From contig DDSG01000085.1 in assembly GCA_002343325.1 (NCBI GenBank), positions 1 to 27,483 on the forward strand: DNA of 27,483 bases, given 5' to 3'. Source of the DNA: Phycisphaerales bacterium UBA2396. GTDB taxonomy: Bacteria > Planctomycetota > Phycisphaerae > Phycisphaerales > UBA1924. Made by a program: the position numbers and the translations under genes. The notes under the pieces are model-generated. The model had not been told where the DNA came from and ran no database searches. It saw only the letters and a list, made by a program, of their open reading frames with translations. Positions 7,401 to 13,502 of the stretch are shown one piece after another (position 1 is the stretch's first letter; each line of letters begins with the position of its first letter).

Positions 7401-7734
7401 CGTCCTCGCGCCCGTTCAAGAACAGCACCGGAATCGACTTCTCGGGGAACGACAGATCCGCCACCGGCCCCGCGATGGGAATCCTGTGTCCCCTGACGCC
7501 GCGGGATCGAGGCTCCTGGTCCCCGGTGACCACGCTTGCGACGGCAGCGGCGGTGTCCTCGATGAGAATCAGGTTCCACGGCAAGCCTGCCAGCTGCCCG
7601 AGCGCATGGCGAATGCCCTCATCGCGAACGTCTGCGGCGCGCAGACCGACCCACACCGCTGCATCGCGAGAAACAACCTGCTCGTCGAGCCCCGGTGCCA
7701 GCTGCCCAATCTGATAGAACCTCGGAATTTCCAC
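4411..7734 (-). CDS. Large STAND-like NTPase with helical repeats and C-terminal OB-like domain
   Basis: 1107 residues. Layout: residues 1-260, alpha/beta, unassigned, with VLFLNGRED faintly recalling the SIR2 HG box but with His replaced; about 325-480, P-loop NTPase with VDTESGAGGTTASRM (335-345) as Walker A and WLLVLDSEHW (Asp417) as Walker B; about 480-650, helical and winged-helix-like; about 650-1030, alpha-helical repeats of TPR type (for example LNSLARACQDFAAYLRR, ECLQQAEQLNPTNSHVLE); 1036-1107, OB-like end with RAICDGKVVP, VIGFDPLDF and VVGFNVRGPYA. The Walker A has Thr where Lys is normal. The start is GTG 7734, without a clear ribosome site; the next Met lies deep inside. It heads an operon with the TOPRIM gene. 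A sensor-type defence NTPase (inference), resembling the SAMD9-type order. AT-richer than neighbours. Confidence 0.75.
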   Translation of the reverse strand: MEIPRFYQIGQLAPGLDEQVVSRDAAVWVGLRAADVRDEGIRHALGQLAGLPWNLILIEDTAAAVASVVTGDQEPRSRGVRGHRIPIAGPVADLSFPEKSIPVLFLNGREDGHSPTERPEAGGANKRLLRRLGMLEELANRSVRTLVLVPSPSDDLESVLSETIAELRPHVVAFSPTEPQIGALRAWADRRPGPVSITVCTQRLQTLAQELSEHINRRVPSDQLRLRVKLQPEAPPVVVDCSAAVPTESPALASFMVLKDSDLSPISEDALSPDEIDGFFSRTADDESEAFWRPYAAGLPWPRDNGTSFNRLIDRLEKVRASAPGTVSVVSVDTESGAGGTTASRMLALHAARAGYPTLVARTGVELASPDITSAFLFAVSNAIRESIDGPTETAEPQVTPAPDEGGGPVPWLLVLDSEHWINSEEIVASYVRVLKRFAHRVVVMLVRETTDRGDLSIPVSRLFEGPLTHELSQQAVESLGQHLNRYLRHIGRDQSLSQWQSFWAENSLAPEAGTLGVAETTSSFWVALEFWLRRQLSLGESIRRWLYQRFLDARYRGRSLSTATRRTLLTIAALSLERTHLPEQLLPVPEPDEDPLSAQLSSLLIEVPALGLLRRRTERSSVWGIAHLPLAQHLLDGATEDPDLLAQLGVSPGTTSVRLRIKLLAEFARNESLGQERYRPLALRFAQSIFKLERTGHQEFARYWRDVLNALFGMPEVLWDTSRAFIHHVAISRRRVAVDDDLFSDRSEVERARLLEEAVGDLEYALSLDKGDDDERDLNILNSLARACQDFAAYLRRTGGSDERIKVLEEREIECLQQAEQLNPTNSHVLETSARGYVLAAQREPSSAARSLCAALQRISTARSLDSAAERRQRLDELTQQAFDGLMQLSDDDLDRLRTSNPSVAAMSMAWRLLRRADSSGTVTIADTQGDDVAQALEVLDAVPPKQREWVLSRLLYDLVAIQRPYDFARQLQILRSLEGTPAMHLQMRLERAILLHQTGSHPTAEQEFRDIRRELAESEAIIDVPKRLAWFLKTGSAERAICDGKVVPPPGNWRRHAMRVVQLGNTVIGFDPLDFGVDRMPPGRVLKCVVGFNVRGPYARPVPHV

Positions 7735-7947
7735 GGCTACATCGTACCGGGGACCGAGACCTGAAGCGTTGGTGTGTGCACAGTCCGTTGGTCGGGATCG
7801 TTCACCCGCCGGAAGCGCTCGGCGGCGGTCGGTGGGATTCCATATCCTGTGGTCCGTGCACTTGATGCGGACGGATGAACCCCGCCCGCGCCCGTGCCTG
7901 CACCCCCTCGTCCGCCCGTCCCAACCGTCCTCGCCGCGTGAGAAACC
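7735..7947. promoter_or_regulatory. Divergent intergenic region between NTPase and mod
   Basis: 213 bases separate the GTG of the minus-strand NTPase gene from the ATG of plus-strand mod, so promoters for both operons must lie here unless mod is read through from elsewhere. I see no convincing -35/-10 pair. A relatively AT-rich patch (TTCCATATCC) at about 7838-7848 is a weak candidate for the mod promoter. Confidence 0.4.
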
Positions 7948-9765
7948 ATGCCGTCACTCGAGTTCAAGGGCAAGTCGTTCGTCTACACGCACCACCTGTC
8001 GGTCCCCTTTCGGGAACTGGTGGTGGACGCGAAGAAGTCGCTCCCGGCGAAGGGGCAGAAGCCGAGCCTCGACGACAACCTCATCATTCACGGCGACAAC
8101 CTGCACGCGCTGAAGGCGCTGCTGCCCGTGTACGCGGGGAAGGTGGACTGCATCTTCATCGACCCGCCGTACAACACGGGCGAAGAGGGTTGGTGCTACA
8201 ACGACAACGTCCGCAGCCCCCTCATGAAGGAGTGGCTCAAGAAGGAAGCAAACCCGGTTGATAAGGAGGATCTGGAGCGGCACGACAAGTGGCTGTGCAT
8301 GATGTGGCCGCGGCTGCAACTGCTGCTCGAGCTTCTCTCAGATGACGGCGTCTTCTTCGTTTCCATCGACGACAATGAACAGCATCGACTCCGACTGTTG
8401 CTCGACGAGGTTTTCGGGGAAGAGCGGTTCGTCGCGTCTATCGCGTGGCAGAAGCGAACCTCTCCTGACCAAAGGAAGCGTCTCGGCCCCGCGTTTGACA
8501 CCATCCATGTCTACAGCAAGCTGCCCGATCGCGCGCGACTTGCCAAGCTGGGCTTGCCAGAGACATTCGGAGATGGGTTTTCGAATCCAGACAACGACCC
8601 GGAAGGACCCTGGGCATCAACGGACATGACTGCTCAGAACCCAGATCCGACCAAGCGGAAGGATCAGCAGTACAGAATCCAGCTGCCAAGCGGCGAGTGG
8701 ATTTCACCTCCACCGGGACGGTGTTGGGGCATGCTTGAGCCTGAGTACCTCCGCCTAAAGAAAGCAAACCGGATCTGGTTCGGCGTGAAGGGCAACGCCC
8801 GTCCACGCGTGAAGACCTACCTGAAAGAAGCGGACGGGCTGGCTTCGTGGACATGGTGGCCCAACAACCAGGTTGGTCATAACCAGGAGGCAAAGAAGGA
8901 GGTTCTGGAGATTCTCGGCCCGGACAATCCCTTTGACTACCCCAAGCCGACCCGCCTGCTTGGGCGAGTCCTTGAGCTCGCGACCGGACCGGACTCGATC
9001 GTGCTAGATTCCTTCGCCGGCAGCGGCACCACTGCGCACGCCGTGCTTGCGGCGAACAAGAAGGACGGCGGCAACCGCAAGTTCATCCTCGTCGAGACCG
9101 AGGACTATGCCGACACGCTCACCGCCGAGCGGGTACGCCGCGTCATCAAGGGTTACGCCTTCGAGGGCATCCAGCGCGAAGAACTCCACCGCGAGCCGAT
9201 CACCTGGACCAAACTCAAGAAGGCCAAAGATCTGATCGAACAGGTCGAGGGCATCGAGATGATGGCCGGGAAGCGGTTCGACCGGATCAAGGCCACCGTC
9301 GACGATGGAGAACTGGTCGTCACCGGGGAGAAGGACGTCAAGCAGAAGACGGATGGGATCGGCGGCTCGTTCACCTTCGCCACGCTCGGGCCGGAGATGT
9401 CGATCGAGGCGTTGCTGACGGACGGCCTGCCCGCGTTCGACGCCCTCGCGAAGTACGTCTTCTACACCGCCACCGGCCTCACCCTGGCCGACGTGCCCAA
9501 GCAGACCGGCAAGACCTTCGGCTACATCGGCGAGACGGAGAGCCACCGCGTGCACCTGCTCTACCAGCCCGACAAGGCGTGGCTGCGAAGCAACGACGCC
9601 GCGCTGACCGAGCAGATGGTGGACGACATCGTCGCGACGAACAAGACGGGCAAGAAGACGCTGGTCTTCGCCGCGGCGAAGTTCATGGGCCAGCGCGACC
9701 TCACCAAGCGCGGCGTGGACTTCTGCCAGTTGCCGTACGCCATTCACCGCATCCTTGGGGACTGA
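7948..9765 (+). CDS. mod: Type III restriction-modification DNA methyltransferase (Mod)
   Basis: 605 residues. It methylates adenine in an asymmetric target and supplies sequence recognition to the Res subunit. The order of motifs is that of the beta class: the catalytic DPPY at 72-75 (IFIDPPYNTG) comes first and the AdoMet-binding DSFAGSGTT (354-362) last. Between them, about residues 155-330, lies the variable target-recognition region (WQKRTSPDQRKRL and onward). This part reads AT-richer than the two conserved ends, suggesting exchange of specificity by recombination. The C-terminal 200 residues are the Mod-type dimer and Res-interaction region. ATG 7948 is the first in-frame Met of the conserved N-terminus (MPSLEFKGKSF). 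The stop TGA is directly followed by the ATG of res, so the two are translationally coupled. Confidence 0.95.
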   Translation: MPSLEFKGKSFVYTHHLSVPFRELVVDAKKSLPAKGQKPSLDDNLIIHGDNLHALKALLPVYAGKVDCIFIDPPYNTGEEGWCYNDNVRSPLMKEWLKKEANPVDKEDLERHDKWLCMMWPRLQLLLELLSDDGVFFVSIDDNEQHRLRLLLDEVFGEERFVASIAWQKRTSPDQRKRLGPAFDTIHVYSKLPDRARLAKLGLPETFGDGFSNPDNDPEGPWASTDMTAQNPDPTKRKDQQYRIQLPSGEWISPPPGRCWGMLEPEYLRLKKANRIWFGVKGNARPRVKTYLKEADGLASWTWWPNNQVGHNQEAKKEVLEILGPDNPFDYPKPTRLLGRVLELATGPDSIVLDSFAGSGTTAHAVLAANKKDGGNRKFILVETEDYADTLTAERVRRVIKGYAFEGIQREELHREPITWTKLKKAKDLIEQVEGIEMMAGKRFDRIKATVDDGELVVTGEKDVKQKTDGIGGSFTFATLGPEMSIEALLTDGLPAFDALAKYVFYTATGLTLADVPKQTGKTFGYIGETESHRVHLLYQPDKAWLRSNDAALTEQMVDDIVATNKTGKKTLVFAAAKFMGQRDLTKRGVDFCQLPYAIHRILGD

Positions 9766-12420
9766 ATGAAACTCAAGGACTACCAGATCGATGTGCTCGA
9801 CCGACTCAGCGGCTATCTCTCCGCGCTCGCGGCGAAGCGCAAGGAAGCGGAGGAATATGTCGAGTTCCAGCGGGGCAAGGGGCGAGATGCCAAGCTCGGC
9901 GACTATTGCCGCGAGACCTGGCAGGATCTGGCAGCTGCCGGCGCGCTGCCAAAAGTCCGGCTGCCTGATGGCACCGAGGCCGTCATGCCGTACGTCGGTC
10001 GGGAGGACGGCCGGAAGCGGGCGATTCCGAATGTCTGCCTGAAGATCCCCACGGGCGGCGGCAAGACGCTGCTCGGCACCATCGCCGTGGACCGGATCAA
10101 CACCGAGGCGTTCAAGACGCAGACGGGGCTGGTGCTGTGGGTCGTGCCGTCGGATGCGATCTACTCGCAGACTTGGCGCACCCTGGCCAACCGCGAGCAC
10201 CCATATCGGCAGATGCTCGAACGCGCCTCGGGCGGGCGCGTCAAGATGCTGGAGAAGAACGACGCGTTCACGAAGCAGGATGTGGACAACTACCTGTGCG
10301 TGATGCTCATCATGCTTCAGGCCGGGTCGGTGAAGACGGAGTCCAAGGCCGCCCGCATCATGTTCCGCAACACGGGCAGGTACCCATCATTCTTCCCGGA
10401 TGTGGACGACGCGACGGGGAACGCGGCGCTCCTGCGTGAGCACCCGGATCTCGAGGTGAACGATCTGACCGAGGAGGGTTTCGCCATTGGCGGCGTCATG
10501 GCAAAGCAGAGCCTCGCGAACGTGCTGCGTCTGACCCGGCCGCTGGTGGTGATCGATGAGGGGCACAAGGCATACTCGGCCACAGCGCTGAACTTCATCG
10601 CCTCGCACAACCCGCGGTTCATCCTCGAGTTGTCGGCCACGCCGAACCCGAGGGAGCACATCAGCAACGTGCTGGTCAACGTCACCGGCACGGCCCTCAA
10701 AGACGAGGAGATGATCAAGCTCCCCATCAACCTCATCAATGAGGGACGGGCCGACTGGAAGCATGCCCTGGCCGCCGCGAAGGAAAAGCTAGACGAGCTC
10801 AACAAGGCCGCCCGGAAGGTCCAGAACAATCAGGACCGCTACATCCGACCGATCATGCTCATCCGTGTGGAACGCACGGGCGCGGACCAGCGGGACAAGC
10901 ATGAGATCCACGCCGACGTCGTGCGCGAGCACCTCATCGAGAAGCTCGGCGTGGACAAGGACGAGATCCGGATCAAGTCGTCGTCGAACGACGAGCTCGC
11001 CGAAGTGGACAAGAACCCGGCGTATGAGGGCAAGGGCCTGCTCTCCGACAAGTGCCCGGTGCGCTACATCGTCACCAAGGATGCGCTCCGCGAGGGATGG
11101 GATTGCCCGTTCGCGTACGTTCTGGTGGTGTTGTCGAAGACCACGGCGGACACGGCGTTGACGCAGATGGTCGGCCGCGTGCTCCGCCAGCCCGGTGCGA
11201 AACTGACCGGCGTGGCGGCGCTGGACGAGTGCTATGTCTTCACCCACGACCAGAATGTGCAGGAAGCGGTCGCCAATGTGCGCCGGGCCCTGGAAGACGA
11301 GGGAATGGGCGACCTGGCGGCGGGCGTGCGTGCGGCGGGGAAGGGTGTGGTGGCGGGCTCGAAGCGTGTGACGCTCAAGCGGCGCGACGCGTTCAAGGGC
11401 GTGAAGGTCTTCTTACCGCGCGTGTTGTCGAAGCACTACAGGACCAAGGAATGGCGGGAGTTCGACTATGAGCGGGACCTGCTGCCGCGATTGCCTTGGG
11501 ATGCCTTCGAGTTCAAGGGGCGGGACACCTTTTCCCCGGATTCTGCCGAGGGCATCCAGCGATCTCAGGCCCGCGTCGATGTCGGTGACGATGGTTCAGC
11601 CGCCGTGCAAGCAAGCCCCGTGACGACCATCGCCGCTGCGGACGGGCAGTTGGAGACTGCGGCGTTGGCGCGGCTCCTGCTCGATGTCGTGCCCAACCCT
11701 TGGCAGGGCGCGCGGATTGTCGATCAGGCGATTGATGCGCTACGCCGGCGCGGCATTTCCGAGGCACGCATCTTTGCCAACCGGTTGGCCTTGTTGGGCG
11801 AGATCAAGGAGGACCTGAAGAAGCAGGTCAACGACGCCGGAGAGGCTTTGTTTCGCCGGATGCTGTCGGCGGGCGAGCTGTCGTTCAGTCTGGTGTCGTC
11901 GAATGACCCGAATCTGAACTGGGAGCTCGCACAGACACTCGAGATCGATGTACTCGATGCCGATCAGGTGCTCACGCGGCAGAACGGCACGCCGATCGAG
12001 AAGAGCTACCTCGAGCCGATCTACCGCAAGCAGGTCAACGGTCTGGAAGAGAAGGTCGCGTGGTACTTGGATGGGGATGACGCCGTGAAGTGGTGGCACC
12101 GCATCGCGGTCCGTCAGGACTGGTCACTGCAGGGATGGCAGCGCGGCCGAGTGTACCCGGACTTCCTTGCGTGTCTCGATGGGGACGGCTCGGGCGTCGT
12201 CCGGTTCACGGTGCTTGAGACGAAGGGGCTCCACCTCGCCGGAAGCGCCGACACCGCGTACAAGGAAAAGCTGTTCAACCTGCTGACCCAGCACTCGCAG
12301 ACCGCCGTCCCGGCGGGCGAGCTGATCCTTGAGCACGGGAAGCAGCACATCCGATTCGAACTGCTCCTCCAGAACGACTGGCAGCAGAAAGTCGCTGGCA
12401 CGCTCGGCAAGCAGCCGTAA
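9766..12420 (+). CDS. res: Type III restriction enzyme helicase-nuclease (Res)
   Basis: 884 residues. It is an SF2 ATP-dependent translocase-nuclease that cuts DNA with two head-to-head unmethylated sites, acting in a complex with Mod. Visible motifs: Walker A PTGGGKT (Lys100), DEGH box (264-267), SATPN (290-294), EGWDCP (Asp446) and QMVGRVLR (467-474, the arginine finger). The C-terminal endonuclease shows VYPDFLA (Asp799) and VLETKG (Glu818, Lys820), a PD-ExK site. All catalytic residues are present, so the enzyme looks intact. It starts at the base after the mod stop. Length is in the usual range. No clear terminator follows; a 0.83 kb non-coding stretch begins at once. In the island it is cargo that protects the host, and so the element, from phage. 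Confidence 0.95.
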   Translation: MKLKDYQIDVLDRLSGYLSALAAKRKEAEEYVEFQRGKGRDAKLGDYCRETWQDLAAAGALPKVRLPDGTEAVMPYVGREDGRKRAIPNVCLKIPTGGGKTLLGTIAVDRINTEAFKTQTGLVLWVVPSDAIYSQTWRTLANREHPYRQMLERASGGRVKMLEKNDAFTKQDVDNYLCVMLIMLQAGSVKTESKAARIMFRNTGRYPSFFPDVDDATGNAALLREHPDLEVNDLTEEGFAIGGVMAKQSLANVLRLTRPLVVIDEGHKAYSATALNFIASHNPRFILELSATPNPREHISNVLVNVTGTALKDEEMIKLPINLINEGRADWKHALAAAKEKLDELNKAARKVQNNQDRYIRPIMLIRVERTGADQRDKHEIHADVVREHLIEKLGVDKDEIRIKSSSNDELAEVDKNPAYEGKGLLSDKCPVRYIVTKDALREGWDCPFAYVLVVLSKTTADTALTQMVGRVLRQPGAKLTGVAALDECYVFTHDQNVQEAVANVRRALEDEGMGDLAAGVRAAGKGVVAGSKRVTLKRRDAFKGVKVFLPRVLSKHYRTKEWREFDYERDLLPRLPWDAFEFKGRDTFSPDSAEGIQRSQARVDVGDDGSAAVQASPVTTIAAADGQLETAALARLLLDVVPNPWQGARIVDQAIDALRRRGISEARIFANRLALLGEIKEDLKKQVNDAGEALFRRMLSAGELSFSLVSSNDPNLNWELAQTLEIDVLDADQVLTRQNGTPIEKSYLEPIYRKQVNGLEEKVAWYLDGDDAVKWWHRIAVRQDWSLQGWQRGRVYPDFLACLDGDGSGVVRFTVLETKGLHLAGSADTAYKEKLFNLLTQHSQTAVPAGELILEHGKQHIRFELLLQNDWQQKVAGTLGKQP

Positions 12421-12428
12421 GTGGGCAC

Positions 12429-12480
12429 CAACAACAGGATTTCACGCGACACTTTTCGAGGGTCGCGCAGATATAGGTAG
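12429..12480 (+). repeat. Degenerate direct repeat, copy 1
   Basis: Shares GGATTTC-CGCGACACTT and a GGGTC-GC-ATATAG end with 12960-13012, at roughly 70% identity by eye. Read in frame from GTG 12421, just after the res stop, it encodes a short peptide with ISRDT and GSRRYR. The second copy encodes ISRDT and GSCTYR in the same phase, so both DNA and peptide are partly conserved. Confidence 0.5.
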
Positions 12481-12959
12481 CACCGAGGCTCTCACCGAAT
12501 CACTTCGTGAAGTGGCGGCTTCCGGCGCGAGATGACCAGGAGAGACTCTGTGCGCCTCGAGGCGCTCGGTTGGCAGATTTTCGGGGCCGATGGCCTTTCG
12601 GCTGCATAGGGAACACACAGAGGGGCATGCGGTGATTCGCACCGACCCTACCACCCCAGCCGGAATCGGCGCGGGCGTGGCGGACAGGCAACCGCAGGAC
12701 GGCGTATGTAGCCGGGGGACGCACCGTGTGTTTCGCGCCACAGCCCTGCCCGAATTTGCATAAAGGGATACTGGAAGACCTTCGCGGACAGGCCATGACA
12801 GGAATCTGCACGAAAATGACCCACATCTTCGGGAAACCGCCCGCGAACGGGTTAGATGCTATATGGCGGAATGCGTCTGCGGCACGAATCGCCCGGCTCC
12901 GCGCAACAGATCGCCACGAACGACAGAGGGGTACGGGGGCAGGCCATGACGCAGAACGA

Positions 12960-13012
12960 CAAGAACACGATTTCGCGCGACACTTCTGCGGGGTCATGCA
13001 CATATAGAGGGT
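12960..13012 (+). repeat. Degenerate direct repeat, copy 2
   Basis: Counterpart of 12429-12480. An ATG at about 12945 opens a frame MTQNDKNTISRDTSAGSCTY that covers the repeat and runs to 13092. This could be a short leader peptide ahead of the replication operon, or the repeat may be a DNA signal. The copies bracket about 530 bases. Confidence 0.5.
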
Positions 13013-13072
13013 CCCGGGGTCATTCGCGGCCCCAGAGAATCCTTCCGAGTCTTCGCCACGCCGCGTGGCTTT

Positions 13073-13111
13073 CGCGTAGATGGGTGAAGTAGAGCCTCAC
13101 CCGCCTACGCG
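13073..13111 (+). promoter_or_regulatory. Long interrupted hairpin upstream of the replication operon
   Basis: CGCGTAG (13073-13079) pairs with CTACGCG (13105-13111), and inside it GGGTGA (13082-13087) pairs with TCACCC (13097-13102), with 2-base bulges between and a 9-base loop. There is no T-tract, so it is not a simple terminator. It may be an operator, an RNA control structure or a nicking or priming site of the element. Confidence 0.55.
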
Positions 13112-13250
13112 CACGATCGACCCAGCCCAATCCAGCCAACCTGCCGCGATCCAACACCAGCCCGCCCCGCCGCACGGTGCGCCGGGGTTCCCGTTGTCCT
13201 GCGCCTGCTGGCGGGTTGATCCCGTTTGCGGCGGCACTTTGGGTGCATTC

Positions 13251-13502
13251 ATGGATGAACTTCAGGTTCGAAAGACCGACGTCGCGGTGATCAACGTCCG
13301 CGAGGTTGCGGAACTCCTCGGTGTCAATGCTCGCACGATTTGGCGAATGGTCCAGAGGGGTGAGCTCCCCGCCCCGATCCGGTTGGGTCATCGGGTCATC
13401 CGCTGGAGGCTCAGCGATCTCCGCGAGCACCTCGACCGCAAGGCCGGTGGCGGCGTTGCCTTGTCCCGGGCGACGTCGGGAGGGCGGGGGGCCCGTCGAT
13501 GA
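13251..13502 (+). CDS. AlpA/excisionase-like helix-turn-helix protein
   Basis: 83 residues with a MerR/HTH_17-type winged helix: VINVREVAELLGVNARTIWRM is the HTH, followed by the wing RGELPAPIRLGHRVIRWR and a last helix LSDLREHLDR. This pattern is shared by AlpA-type regulators and recombination directionality factors of integrative elements, which bend DNA at attachment sites and may also control the operon. The tail is basic and low in complexity. ATG 13251 begins the domain; the longer open frame from 13080 reads as Pro-rich non-protein sequence. Its stop overlaps the primase start (ATGA). Position at the head of the replication operon suits an excisionase-regulator for the integrase at 17226. 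Confidence 0.8.
   Translation: MDELQVRKTDVAVINVREVAELLGVNARTIWRMVQRGELPAPIRLGHRVIRWRLSDLREHLDRKAGGGVALSRATSGGRGARR

Larger units (their letters stand above)
12421..13250. other. Non-coding region between res and the replication operon
   Basis: About 830 bases without a convincing gene; weak open frames here change character along their length. It holds a degenerate direct repeat (12429-12480 and 12960-13012), a 14-base perfect palindrome GCGCCTCGAGGCGC (about 12552-12565), two copies of CAGGCCATGAC (near 12789 and 12939) and a long hairpin at 13073-13111. It precedes the excisionase-primase operon, so it is a good place for that operon's promoter and operators, and possibly a replication origin for the excised circle. 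This role is inference; no iteron array or DnaA box is evident. Confidence 0.55.

Noticed and set aside
9004..10200. 398-residue minus-strand frame over the mod-res junction
   Set aside because: It is antisense to the methyltransferase and helicase motifs; long frames are common here because of high GC.
12726..13092. Protein-coding genes in the res-HTH gap
   Set aside because: Overlapping short frames have no ribosome sites and no sustained protein-like pattern; only the short ISRDT segment shows hints of coding.
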